Both the position numbers and the translations under genes were made by a program. DNA of 64,000 nt from Hemicentrotus pulcherrimus (Eukaryota; Echinodermata; Echinoidea; Camarodonta; Strongylocentrotidae), in the NCBI GenBank assembly GCA_003118195.1, contig BEXV01000342.1:131820-195819 (forward strand), in the 5' to 3' direction. A model generated the notes under the pieces. It searched no databases. It was not told where the DNA came from and saw only the letters and a program-made list of their open reading frames with translations. Below are positions 25,170-36,882 of this stretch, piece by piece. Every line of letters starts with the position of its first letter. Positions within the stretch are counted from its first letter, which is position 1.

Positions 25170-25680
25170 TAGGCTGCCAAAACTTTGCTCACTCTTTCGA
25201 GAGGAAACGCCGTTTAGTTGTACACTCGTCCAGAGTACCGTGAATCAGTAAAGGCGTGTTTAATACTGCGCATGCGTTGCAAAACCAAGTTCCTATTGGC
25301 TGGAAGGCCAGGAAACGGTTACACCCACTCTGTAACTATGGATTCAGTTGGACAGGGACTCAATTGAAGGATATGAAACTAAACAATTCATTTGTTATTT
25401 GTATTATAAGTGGAATAATGAGTTGTCGTGATTAAATGCTCAATCGGTTGTTAAATGTGAATGTAATAAAACCGAAATTTTTTCTTAAAATCTTACTGAT
25501 ATACATTTTCACTCATGTCTCATATTGTTCTTAGTATCATATTAAAATCTTTGTAGCAGATCGCAATGTTCAGCAACAGAATGGAATTGTAAAAATAACA
25601 GACGGTCTAAATTATGCTATCGTGATTTTATTAAGAATTCGGTTCGTGTGAAAGGTGACAAATAAATTGTGTCGATTATA

Positions 25681-26190
25681 AAATTCAATTCAATTCAATT
25701 TATTTCTACTTTAATTTTTTTTACAAATCTATAACACATACATATAAGTAATAGTGGCGGGATCATGAAAAACACTAATTGGCTAGTTGAAAATGACCCC
25801 TTAACAAGTATACACATAACACATTGTATTTCGTAAGAAAATATCAAAAATCATAAGAGGAAAAACATAAAATCAAATAAAAAAAATGATAAGGAAGAAA
25901 ATAAATGAAATATAAACAAAACATTCATCGTTTATGAGTTCAGGAGGTAATCTGTTTAACAGTCTAACCATTCTTGGGATTAGTTGGGATGTCATTCTAA
26001 ATAATTCTGAGTCGTTGATAGTCGATTTAAAATATATCATACAACATGTTAATCGCATTTTCTTATCGAGGAATTTAAATTTGATGTAGGTTGTTTTATC
26101 ATTATCATTGTAATAGTGGCCATCTAATATGACATTCTGTATTGTCTGGTATAATTTATGATTGAAAAATAGTACTGCCGACAAACTCTA
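25681..26190 (-). mobile_element. LINE 3' end inserted in the 3' flank of IgTR-2
   Basis: On the plus strand the segment starts with repeated AATTC units (ATTCAATTCAATTCAATTT), which on the minus strand is the ATTGA-type tail also seen at the LINE end near 47830. The minus-strand frame contains LIPRMVRLLNRLPPEL, like the C-terminal PR-x-W-N-x-LP block of many LINE ORF2 proteins. The sister units lack this segment at the same place. Confidence 0.5.
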
Positions 26191-26536
26191 AATTCAAAAC
26201 AATTCAAAAGAATATTAATATTCTCACTACCTCTTCCAACAGATTAGCCAGTTCTTAAACTGTGAGCAGAGTGGCATTTCGTTCAATTAAGAAACAAACA
26301 TGAATTGATATTATACACAGAATAATGTCAACAAGTACGAAGCTTTTGGTAGGGTACGCCTGAATAATTTACATACATCGCAATATAAGAATAATTCAAA
26401 GAATAGGAATTGAAAGGTACACGATGTGAATGTTCACATACATTCTCATTACTATGTTTCATCAATGGTGTTTTAATATTGGAATTTACTGACACTTAAG
26501 GCGCTGGATGAACATTTTCCTAAGTCTACTAAGTTT

Positions 26537-27198
26537 NNNNNNNNNNNNNNNNNNNNNNNNNNNNNNNNNNNNNNNNNNNNNNNNNNNNNNNNNNNNNNNN
26601 NNNNNNNNNNNNNNNNNNNNNNNNNNNNNNNNNNNNNNNNNNNNNNNNNNNNNNNNNNNNNNNNNNNNNNNNNNNNNNNNNNNNNNNNNNNNNNNNNNNN
26701 NNNNNNNNNNNNNNNNNNNNNNNNNNNNNNNNNNNNNNNNNNNNNNNNNNNNNNNNNNNNNNNNNNNNNNNNNNNNNNNNNNNNNNNNNNNNNNNNNNNN
26801 NNNNNNNNNNNNNNNNNNNNNNNNNNNNNNNNNNNNNNNNNNNNNNNNNNNNNNNNNNNNNNNNNNNNNNNNNNNNNNNNNNNNNNNNNNNNNNNNNNNN
26901 NNNNNNNNNNNNNNNNNNNNNNNNNNNNNNNNNNNNNNNNNNNNNNNNNNNNNNNNNNNNNNNNNNNNNNNNNNNNNNNNNNNNNNNNNNNNNNNNNNNN
27001 NNNNNNNNNNNNNNNNNNNNNNNNNNNNNNNNNNNNNNNNNNNNNNNNNNNNNNNNNNNNNNNNNNNNNNNNNNNNNNNNNNNNNNNNNNNNNNNNNNNN
27101 NNNNNNNNNNNNNNNNNNNNNNNNNNNNNNNNNNNNNNNNNNNNNNNNNNNNNNNNNNNNNNNNNNNNNNNNNNNNNNNNNNNNNNNNNNNNNNNNNN
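26537..27198. other. Assembly gap, 662 Ns
   Basis: The gap removes the distal tail of IgTR-2. The 50 bases to its left (26486-26536) resemble the 3' flank just below the stop of IgTR-3 (32690-32730), so the stop codon of IgTR-2 lies inside the gap. Confidence 0.95.
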
Positions 27199-28780
27199 TG
27201 TACTGTTCGAAAGAAAGATCTTTTCTCTCATGGCTCTTTGTATTATGAGTAATGCATTTGTTGTCTACTGCCTCAGACTCGCCCTTCAAGGAGAAGTTTG
27301 GAAGTCCTTTCTCAATTTCCTCACAAGAACGCATTATAGCATCACTCGTACAGTGTTGCTCCACGGCTAAGGTGTCGGTCGGTACATCATTCCTGGGCCG
27401 AGGCCGCGGTAAAGAAATGTTGGTCAATAAAAGATTTTCTGTAGCATCATCACCATCTATTGTACTTGAAATAGTTCCAACATTACGTGTTAGCTTTACA
27501 CGACGCCGGTAAAAACCTCGAATATTCATGAAACACATACAACTTCCCAACGAAAATGCTATTGTTGATACTACGGTCAACGAAACTATAAGTGATGTAG
27601 ACGTATTTTGACTTTTGTTCGTGGTTGAATCTTTTAGCATCACAATACTCGTAGTGACTTGGTTTGGATTTGTCTCTTCTGAAGTCGTTGATTCGGAACA
27701 ATTTCTTTTAACATTGACAAGGATACTTCGACATGGTTTGTCATTTGTTGAGTTGCTGAACGAATTTCTGTCTGAAACCGATATGGTATAAAAACTACCC
27801 ATTCCTGAATTCACACTTATGCCATAGAGTAGTATTGAGTTTGATATATTTTCCTCTCCCCCACAGATAAAAAGAAAGTGATCGAGACCAGTTATAAATA
27901 TGTCTTTCGTGAAATTGATGGGCATTAATTCATTATTCACTTTGTACCGCCATGTAAAGAAAATGTTTTTGTTCGCTGTGCAACATTGAAAAGTGACATT
28001 ATCAGTTTTGCCATTTTGAATCGTGTATCGTTTTATAGGCGGGAACTTGCAAGTTTTTCCATCATCTCGTTTGTGATTCAAAATAACACATTTGTCTGGT
28101 AATGTTCTTCCATCAAATATGTCGCGGGGATCAATGTAAACACTGAATATGTTGGTGAGATTGAATCGACCGTCAACGTTTATGTTTAGAGTGTTATGGG
28201 CATACATCACATAGTTTCCCCCATCTACAAGTTGTGCTTGCTCCTCTTCTATTACCTGCAGCCATTGACATGTCATCTGAATTTTCCTTTTTTCCTTGTT
28301 GAATATAGTCAAACAAGTAGGTTCTATAAATTCAACAGTCAAATTCAGTATCAAAACTGTACAGAGGATCTGTGCACCATTATACACTGAGATTACATGT
28401 TTTCCCGTATCATTAATTTCGACGAAAGAAATTAATAAAGTAAGAGTGCCATTAGTATCCTCAATCAAATCATAACGCGTGACATCAAAAGAAACGTTTC
28501 CTACATTGAACTCCAGAGTGCAATTGTGTCGCTTTTCCCATGTTGACTCTCCCTTGGTCCATAAAAGTGATTGAGTATTTAGAAGTTGAGTCTGGAGAAG
28601 AGGTATCATCAGCGAAACATTTTGTCCATTCACCACATGAATTGATTTACTCAGGTCCTGTAGTTCATGGCCATTGCACCCCAATACATGATCCTCACAA
28701 AATGAAGATTGGTAAAAAGATTGCAAAAGCAGAAAGAAAAATGACGCCTGTCTGAATTCGAGGAAGCCTGTCAGAGACAT
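26537..28780 (-). CDS. IgTR-2: type-A Ig-like receptor, tail cut by gap
   Basis: Start taken at 28780 (MSLTGFLEFRQ), where sister genes begin; an in-frame ATG at 28831 would add 17 residues before the signal peptide. The signal core is FFFLLLQSFYQSSFCE. Ig-1 has HNCTLEF and NDTGKHVISVY; Ig-2 has CQWLQVIEEEQAQL and ends at KCVILNHKR; Ig-3 runs from CKFPPIKRYTIQN through VTFQCC to FICGGEE. The stalk (NPNQVTTSIVM) precedes the membrane segment (STSLIVSLTVVSTIAFSLG) and a basic stop-transfer FYRRRVK. The visible tail keeps ATENLLLTNIS, QHCTSDAIMRSCEEI and HERKDLSFEQ, matching IgTR-3. The tyrosine-motif part is in the N run. No disruption is seen before the gap. Closest relatives are IgTR-3 and IgTR-4. 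Confidence 0.8.
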
Positions 28781-28893
28781 TGTACCGGATTTAATGGAAA
28801 CGCTGTTTAATGAAATGCAGCCAGCAGGCATGAAGTCAAAAGAGAGAACAAGTGTAGAAGGAATGACGAAATTCTGATATGAAGCCAGCTAGA

Positions 28894-28918
28894 TTTGTTT
28901 ATATGTAGACTGGCGTCA
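28894..28918 (-). promoter_or_regulatory. Promoter of IgTR-2: TATA box with TGACGCCA element
   Basis: On the minus strand TGACGCCA (28918-28911) is followed after six bases by ATATAAACAAA (28904-28894). The same pair at the same spacing lies before IgTR-3 and IgTR-4. TGACG is the core of ATF/CREB-type sites. Predicted transcription start is roughly 25-30 bases downstream. Confidence 0.6.
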
Positions 28919-29318
28919 CGTCGATATGCCTCTCAATAGCTTTATCAATTCCATCTAGATCTTCATGAAATATGAGGAAGTGAGAGTGATTAATTAGTTT
29001 GACTGGCGAGGTCTCATTAATAACGTCCTGTCCTCTAGTTATGAATATTAATTATCTTTAGTCTTTATAACGATTCCTTCTAACTGATACCATACCACTT
29101 TTCGAACAAACCCACATAACAAACTAAGGACTCGCTTTCGTCAAGTGTAAAGTGTCAGTCTAAAGTGAATACAGTACGCCCTTCAATCAAAATTAAAAAA
29201 GACAGATTAATTATCTTGATTGATATGTGACTAGTACTTGTAATAAGAGCCCTCCCATGCTGAAACAAAAACTTCAGGTATCTCGAAGGCTGAGTATTGT
29301 GCAGCCGTGATTCATAAT

Positions 29319-30287
29319 TTACTGCGTTATTGCTTTAAAGAAAACAAATTTGTCCATGCTATGCACAATCACATTTGAGTTATTATCCTCTTCTCCGTAA
29401 AAGAAAACGATGTGATGAATATTAGACAAAGTAATATTTTGTGTAAATTCGTGAGGTAGCGCTTCTCCATCATCACTGTACCACCACGTAGCAGAACTAT
29501 GCTCACTTGGGACGCAACGATTAAATACATACTGATCTGTTTGTTTGTTCCCAATCGTATGTTGCACCACTGATGAAAAATGACACGTCTTGTTAACATT
29601 TTCATGTCTATGAAAGACTAAACACTCGAAGGAAAACTCATCCCCCGTCAGTAAGTTTTCAATTGTCACATAACGCTAAACGTGTTTATTTCCCTGTAGA
29701 CACAACCTAAGTTGCTTATTCCAGTCTCCTCCTTGGATAATACCCCTTTTCTGGCTACAATCTCTGTGTAGTCTCCTTTGTCAACCTGCATCCAGCGACA
29801 AGTCATCTCTACCTTACCCATCGATTTGGAAAGAAAAGTAGTGCACACGGGTTGTGTGTTCTAAATTTTTAAAGTCAAACGAAAAGCAAGACAAACTGAT
29901 CGAAACTCGTCGTAAATGTCAAAGGTGTGAGTCCCTGAATCATTTTCTTCTTCGATTTCTATAGATTATTTCAAACGTGTTGTTATCGATTCCTTTAAAC
30001 AATTTATAACGTCCATTGCTGATATTGCGAATGAAATCATGACTGGAACTTTGATATATCCCGATTAAAACATTCCCATCTTTCACCCACTGAAGATATT
30101 GCGTCTCTTGCAACGTCTGTGTGACGCGAAATGTAAAGGAAACATTTTGGTCATTAATTCCGTTGAAAGTCTTATACTTGTACTCACAAATGTTTTCCGT
30201 AGAAAAAAACTGCTGATAGAAAACTTGGAGAATGAGAAAAAGGAGAAAATAGTTCATGGTGAGGATAAGATCCTTTTTCGACAACAT
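29319..30287 (-). pseudogene. psi-B: truncated type-B receptor pseudogene
   Basis: Begins MLSKKDLILTM at 30287, the same start as IgTR-5 (MLSKKDFILTM), with a signal core YFLLFLILQVFYQQ. The Ig-1 region matches IgTR-5 up to NTFEIIY, where a frameshift follows near 29940-29960. Ig-2 continues in other frames (MGKVEMTCRWMQVDKGDY, then a further shift near 29666), and Ig-3 is recognisable (KTCHFSSVVQHTIGNKQT, ATWWYSDDGE). It stops after IVHSMDKFVF, where family similarity ends, so stalk, membrane segment and tail are missing. At least two frameshifts plus the 3' truncation make it dead as a receptor. It marks the right half of an A-plus-B dimer. Confidence 0.85.
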
Positions 30288-30904
30288 TCTCAATGTTCAG
30301 TTATTTGGCCTGCAAAAAATAGGAACTCAGATGTGCATCTACGCCAACTCACCTCAATCCTGAAAATATAGAGCTGAGATTCTCGCCATATGAAGACGTC
30401 CACAATGTACCAATTTTCTTTTGGAAGTTATTTTAAGAGTATGAAGCTGTTTTCAGCAAATTTTAACGTATCACCCAATCCCAGCTCGACAATCCAATTA
30501 CAAGTGACCGTTTTCATTTCGAGTAGTTAATTGTGATTGACAGATCTGTTGGAGGCGTACACAGGAGCAAACAACCACTTAAATAGGTTTTGAAATTATG
30601 CTCAATGTCTTCTAAATGGTGTTTAGATTTAAAATACCTTCGGTTTCAGTTGTAATAGTCTTGTGTGTAAGGTTTAGGTCAGAGACATGGCATAAGGTGA
30701 TTAGGCCTAATGTAGAATATAACTGGTTTCAGATCAACAATAGGCTGTAAGTTTTGTGCCTTTCCTATTTAATAAAAAACTTGGTATCGAGTATGTTTGC
30801 TTGATTTTCCGACTGATGTCAAGTGAGTTCCAAATTGAGTGGATAGTGGACATCGGATTACCACGTGACCTACTATACACTGATCCAAACAGACCTATTA
30901 TATA

Positions 30905-31440
30905 GACCATGCTTTAATTTTTCGCATGCAGCAGCCAAATTATGGAATAAGCTTCCCTCATCACTTCGCTGTATTCCAACATACTCTGCTTTTAAAACTC
31001 GTCTAAAGACTTACCTATTTCATCTGTAACCCGGTATTTCCTTAAGTTGTATAATTTTATTTTACTAAATCTATTGATATGTTATTTGTATATACATTTG
31101 AAATTAATTAATTATCACATTTTGGGATCATTGGCTGCCTGTGTGGGGCCTGTTGGCCTTAGATGCTAGAGCTTCTGTGAATAATGTGCTGACTGGGCTA
31201 GTCCCTTAAATCGTCAGTGAATGGAGCAGCTGGAGGGCACCGGGCCCCAACAGGCGGAGCTGAGGATTAAAATGGGTTATAACAAAATATCGCAAAAAAT
31301 ATTGCAAAATTATTTACTTTACTTGTATCAAAGAGAACCGTTGCTGAGCTAGCGCCATGGGCGTCCATGAACGGTGTGTGCGCTCTATAAGTTTACACTA
31401 TTATCATTATTATTATATCATTATTACTAGTCATTAAGAC
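30905..31440 (+). mobile_element. 5'-truncated LINE (CR1/L2-like) 3' end
   Basis: The plus strand encodes HAAAKLWNKLPSSLR and FKTRLKTYLFHL then stop at about 31028, the usual C-terminus of CR1/L2-type ORF2 proteins. A GC-richer 3' UTR follows with GCGCTCTATAAGT and a terminal TTATTATTA-type tail, like the 3' end of the LINE at 44.5 kb. It interrupts the 5' flank of psi-B compared with the same flank of IgTR-5. Confidence 0.75.
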
Positions 31441-31629
31441 GTATTTAGTTCCATCTTGTGTCGGTTTGGTATCGGTATCGTTAGTGTGACTGAGGTATTA
31501 GACACACCCATTATGTATAGTCTCTCAATCATTCAATTAATTCACGTTCCCAGGGGTACTATCCTCCATCAGGTAAAACCATTCGAAATGAATTTGTTTC
31601 CTTTATTCTCCACTTTGGGTGCGATTACA
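31441..31629. other. Continuation of type-B 5' flank
   Basis: GTGTGACTGAGGTATTAGAC near 31480 matches 44090-44110 upstream of IgTR-5, so this is duplicated flank rather than unique spacer. Confidence 0.55.
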
Positions 31630-32928
31630 CTTTAACCCTTATACTGCCAAAATGCTGCCCACTCTCTCACGAGGAAATGCCATGTAGATGTACTCTCGTC
31701 CGCTAGAGAGTCAACCGTGGCGTGTGATTGCGCAGGCGTCGCAAAGCCAAGTTCCTATTGGGTGAAAGGCCTAACAACGGTTACACCCACTCTGTAACCA
31801 GGGAGAGAGTGTGGGATGGACTCAAACGACGGACATAAAACTAGAGATTCAATTTGTTTTTATATTACAAGTGGCTTAAAGAGCTTTCATTTAATTGAAA
31901 TACTTTATTGGTTGCTGGGTGTGAATAAAAAAAAAACAAGATTTTCTTAATCACTTACCACTGTACAATTTGCCTAATGTCTATTTTTGTACTCTGTGTA
32001 TTGGTTTACCAAAATTGTAGATATATCGGGAAACTTTAGTTAACATAATCCGTCTTACCCTATTATTCTTTTCTTAAAACTATGATTAATGTCTTTCATA
32101 GCAGGTTATTAAGCAACATAAATAAATGGAAATTATAACACTCGGTGCAAGCTATCGACTGTGATTTTATATAGAATTCAGATTCATGATTGGTGCCAAA
32201 TGAATTGTGTCGATTACTTAATATATTATGCATTAAGTTCTTGCCTTCTTATCAAACAATTTCGATTTGACACTACTTCAGTTTTATTTCTTGTACACCA
32301 GCAATAGTTTAGACATGTTACTCAGACCATATCAAGATATTGGTTATACATTCATAAAAGTGGCATAAAATATTTCATTTATATATTGTCTGGTATACCT
32401 TTAGACTGGAACGTAGAAACACCGATACACTATGGATTCAATTAATTTCAAAACAAAATTAATTTTCTCCCTGTCTTTCTCCACATTTTAAACAGTATTA
32501 AATCGTTTGCGGAATTGAATTGTGTATAATTGAGACACATCAAAATATCAATATCAAACATGGAATAAGGTTAAGAAGTACTGAGCTTTGGTGGGCTTCG
32601 CCTGAAAACTATACAAACACGCACTGTTATCACAATTTAAAGAAAAATAATTGAAAGGTTCAGGAGGTGAATTTCGAAATATATTAATGATACTTTAGGC
32701 GCTGGTTGAACATTCTCGTAAGTCTAAAAATGAATAAAATATAAATCACTGCAATGTTTCATAATCTTGTGAAAAATACACTTTTATTGATTTTGCGGAA
32801 GGCATTTTCCAAAACTTTTCAGTAGGAAAAAAATAGATAGACAGATAGGAAGAGGCAAAGATATTGACTTATCAGTTTTACTTCGGATCCATTGATACTT
32901 GTATAAAGTTTTAAATATCGGAGTTAAC

Positions 32929-35045
32929 TCAGAATGATGAGTGCCCCGATTCATTCATATACAGTATACCATCACAGTTCATTTCATCAGTGGGGATCGC
33001 GACGCTGTTACTATAAATCTGACTGTTATTCATGCCTTGATGCGAAGCGGTCCTATAGAAGTCATCACCAGGAACTCTCGGATCATCATAATCCGATTCC
33101 AAAGCAGCAGTTCTCTTGGTTTTTCGACTCATATCGGGTTTTGCGTAGAGCTCGTCAACATTTTTTGTGGGACCAGACCTGTTTGCCATCGAATCGTGCC
33201 TTCCATCTTTTCGTTCTACCGCACACGGTCTCTTATCCCTAATGACATTGTACAGATTGGAGCAATCTGTTTGTCCATCACTTGGGTGAGGTGACGACCG
33301 GAAGGACATCGGGGATACTATCCCGGTGTTGGAAGGATTATCTTTGACATCATCCAAAGAACAGTATGTACTGTCTTGAAACGGTGCGCTTGGGACGACT
33401 ACAGTAGGTCTTGCGCCTCCAATCTGAATGCTATCTGCAGTACATGTGGAATCGCACCCGATCTCGCGCAGGGTCTGTTCGAAAGAAAGATCTTTTCCCT
33501 CATATTTGTTTTTAGTATAAGTAATGCATTTGTTGTCCACTGCTTCAGAATCGCCATGGAAGGAAAAGCTTGGAAGTCCACTCTGAATTTCCTGACAAGA
33601 ACGCATGATAGCACTGCCCGTAGGATGTTGCTCTCTGACTGAAGTTTCAGTTGGTATATCATTCCTGGGCCGAGCAGAAGAAATATTGGTCAGTTCAAGA
33701 GATTCCGTAGCTTCATCACCAGCCGCAGTGCTTGAAATAATTCCAAAATGTCGCGATGGTTGAACGCGACGCCAGTAAAAACCGCGAATGATAACGAAGC
33801 ACATACATATTGTCAAAGAAAATGCTATTGCTGATACTACGGTTAACGGAACAGTAAGTGATTTAGACGTATTTTGGATTTCTTTTGTGGTTAAATCTGT
33901 AAGCATAAGATCATTCGAAGTGACTTGGGTTGGATTTGTTTTTTCTGAAAGGGTTGATTTGGAAATACTTCTTATAACATTGACATGGAGAGTCTGACAT
34001 GATTTGTTATCTGTTGAGTTGGTTAGCGGATTTCTGTCTGAAACCCATGTGGTATAAATGTTGTTTCCGAAGTCCAAACTTCCAACGCCATAGATTAGTG
34101 ACGGGTATGAGTTATTCTTCTCTTCAGCACAAACATATAGGATGCGTTCGGAAGCAAGTATGAAATTTTCTTCCATGAAATGTAGGGATATGAAATCGCC
34201 ATCAGCTTTGTACCACCATGTTAAGTAAAAGCTTTTGTTTGCTGTGCAACATTGAGATGTTTCATTCTTGGATTTGAAATCTTGAATCGTGTATCGTTCT
34301 ACAGGTGGAAAATTGCAAGTTTTTTCCTCATATCGTTCGGATGTGAAATGACACATTTGACCGGCAAGGTTCTTCCATCAAATATGTCTCGGGGATCGAT
34401 GTAAACACTGAATTTGTTTGTAAGATTGAGTCGACCGTCAAAATTCATGTTAAGAGTCTCTTGGGCATAGAGCACCTGATCTCTCGCATCTTCAAGATGT
34501 ACTTGTTCCTCTTCTATCACCTGCAGCCATTGGCAAGTCATCTGTAATTTGTTCCTATCATTGTCAAAAAAAGTCAAACAAGTGGGCTCTAAAGATTCAA
34601 CGATCAAATTTAGTATCACTACTGTACAAAGGATCTGTGTACCTTTATGTATTGAGATGACATGTTTCCCCATATCATTACTTTCGACGAAAGAAATGAA
34701 TAGAGTGAATGTGCCATTAGTATCCTCAATCAAATCATAACGTGTGACATCAAAAGAAACGTTTCCTCCAGTGAACTCCAGAGTGCAATTGTGTCGCTTT
34801 TCCCATTTTGAATCTTCCTTGGTCCAAACTAGTGATTGAGTACTTTGTATTGGGGCATGGAGAGGAGGTAACATCAGTGAAAAATTCCGTCCGTTTACTA
34901 CGTGAATTGATTTACTCAGCTCCGGTAGTCCATACATATTGCATCTTAATCCATGATCCTCACTAAATGAGCCTTGGTAATGAGATTGCAAAAGCAGAAA
35001 TAACCATAGCGCCTTTTTAAAATCGGGGAAGCCTGTTAGAGACAT
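32929..35045 (-). pseudogene. IgTR-3: type-A receptor with one single-base deletion
   Basis: Two frames join into one gene. Codons from ATG 35045 (MSLTGFPDFKK) give the signal peptide, Ig-1 and Ig-2; the second frame gives Ig-3 from EKTCNFPPVERYTIQ, stalk, membrane segment (SLTVPLTVVSAIAFSLTICM) and the full tail. The shift lies in 34317-34355: from Cys to Cys IgTR-2 has 39 bases and IgTR-3 has 38. A run of six A (coding strand) is a likely spot, so an assembly error is possible. The tail is the reference set: STYCSLDDV, LYNVI, LYAKPDMSRKT, ESDYDDP, DDFYRT, QIYSNS and a final ILYMNES. YxxL/ITIM-like, YxxP (Crk) and YxN (Grb2) readings are by consensus only. If the deletion is real the product stops after Ig-2 and would be secreted. 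Confidence 0.8.
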
Positions 35046-35119
35046 CGTACCGAATTTGTTGTAAACGCTTCAATGCAAAACTCTGATGTTTCACGAATAG
35101 TAGGTAGCAGACATGAAGT

Positions 35120-35120
<1 letters not shown>

Positions 35121-35151
<31 letters not shown>
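35121..35151. repeat. (GA)n microsatellite in the leader of IgTR-3
   Basis: About fifteen GA units on the plus strand (CT on the transcribed sense). It lies between the TATA box and the ATG of IgTR-3, where sister genes have only a short AGAGAGAACA, so the expansion is specific to this copy. Confidence 0.95.
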
Positions 35152-35155
<4 letters not shown>

Positions 35156-35214
35156 TGTAGAAGGAATAACGAAATTCTGGTGATATGTGTGTCAATAAAA
35201 TGAATCCAGCTAGG

Positions 35215-35239
35215 TTTGCTTATATGTAGACTGGCGTCA
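35215..35239 (-). promoter_or_regulatory. Promoter of IgTR-3: TATA box with TGACGCCA element
   Basis: TGACGCCA (35239-35232) and ATATAAGCAAA (35225-35215) with the same six-base spacer as in IgTR-2 and IgTR-4. Upstream of this block the sequence switches to the start of unit C, so this copy has lost the original distal promoter. Confidence 0.6.
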
Positions 35240-36882
35240 CATGGCGTGTGATTGCACAGGGGTCGCAAAGCCAAGTTCCTATTGGTTGAAAGGCCTAGAA
35301 ACGGTAACACCCACTCTGTAACCAGGGAGGCAATTTGGGATGGACTCAAACGATGGACATGAAACTAGAGATTCAATTCGTTTTCACATTTAAGTGGTTT
35401 AAAGGTAAAGACCAGTTATGGTCATGTGATTGCATTGTGAAAGAAACGTTGTGGAATCGATCAGAAAAGGTTGATCATCTAGCATCTAGCATCTGCAAGG
35501 TTCTGGAATCATCAAAATGAAAAGAAATTTGGCCCATTCTTCGTAAAGTTACAAGCAATATACATAGAGAGATGGATATGGGACTACCCTATATTTCTCA
35601 CAGACCATGAGAGAAACAAATTTACCAAATATATGAATTAGTAGGCGATTTCCTGGCAATTTTGTTATCATCATGTATTAGTCAAAACATATTCTTTCAC
35701 ATGATTGGTAATGAAAGCTTCCATTTCATTTTTTGAAATTGGGGCGTTTCCAATACTGGTCTTTACCTTTTAGAGCTTTCTTTATTGAAATGCTTCGTTG
35801 GATGCCGGGTGTGAATAAAACAAAACCAAGATTTCTTAATCACTAACCACTGTACGATTTGCCCAATGTCTCTTAATGTACTCCGTGTATTGGTTTAAAT
35901 AAAGACAATATATCTGAAACTTTTTTTTTTTTACATAATCTGTATTCTTCTCTTAAAACTAAAGCTTAATGTCTTTCATACCAGGTTGCTAAGGAACATA
36001 AATAAAAAGGTAATTATAACAACCAGAGCAAACCATGCAACGATGATTTTACTTAGGATTCAGAAACATGATTGTGACAAATAAATTGTGTCGATTACAG
36101 ACTATATTATACAACAAGTTCCTGAGTTCTTATCAAACAATTTCGATTTGACACTACTTCAGTTTTACTTCTTGTACACCAGCAATGGTTTAGACATGTT
36201 ACCCATGCCATATCAAGATATTGGTTACACAATCATAATAGTGACATCACATATGTCATTTTTTAATTGTCTGGTATACCTTTTGAATGGAACATAGTAA
36301 CATCGACTCACTACGAATTCAATTAAATTCAAAACAAGATTAAATTTCTCCCTGTCTTTCTTTACATTTTACTGTAATTAATAGGCTGCAGAATGGAATT
36401 TTGTACAATTGAGAAACATAAACATATAAATATCAAACATGGAATAAGGTTGAGAAGTACTGAGCTATGATGGGCTTCGCCTGAATGCTATACATACACT
36501 CAATATTAGCATAATGTAAAGCAAATTAATTGGAAGGTACAGGGGGTGAATGTTTACACACCTGCTCAATACTTAGTTTAATAAATTAATGGTGTTTTAA
36601 TGTTGGATTTTACTGATACTTAAGGCGCTGGGTAAACATTCTCGTAAGTCTAAAAAATGAATAAAATTTAAATCACTGCAACATTTTACATTCTTGTGAA
36701 GAATAAGTATACTCTTATCATTTTTGTGAAAGTCATCTTTCAAATCAATAACAAGATAGATATGGACATATCGACTGATCGGTATTACTTCGGATTCATT
36801 GATACTTTTATAAAGTTTTAAATATCGCAATAATGATTGACCCGATTCATTAATATACAGTATACCATCACAGTTCATTTTA

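Larger units (their letters stand above)
25170..29290 (-). repeat. Segmental duplication unit A (contains IgTR-2)
   Basis: The left edge (about 25170-25450) matches 31636-31890 and 35240-35400, sharing CCAAGTTCCTATTGG and ACACCCACTCTGTAAC in the same order. The right edge (about 29205-29285) matches 39455-39537 (GTACTTGT, CTCCCATGCTGAAAC-type words). The unit therefore comprises a 3' flank, one type-A receptor gene and its 5' flank. A LINE end interrupts it at 25681-26190 and about 300 bp of the flank present in the sister units are missing there. Confidence 0.8.
31630..35240 (-). repeat. Segmental duplication unit B (contains IgTR-3)
   Basis: The 3' flank 32160-32700 is nearly collinear with 36040-36640 (shared CAATTTCGATTTGACACTAC and ATCAAGATATTGGTTA), and 31636-31890 matches the start of units A and C. 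The right edge stops abruptly just past the TGACGCCA promoter element, where unit C begins. Confidence 0.85.

Noticed and set aside
26473..27248. Long open frames on both strands across the Ns
   Set aside because: They are produced by translating undetermined bases; only the IgTR-2 frame to the right of the gap is real.
32934..33294. Plus-strand frames of over 100 codons opposite the IgTR-3 tail, repeated opposite IgTR-4
   Set aside because: They are antisense shadows; their recurrence follows from duplication of the sense gene, and they lack any protein-like motif.
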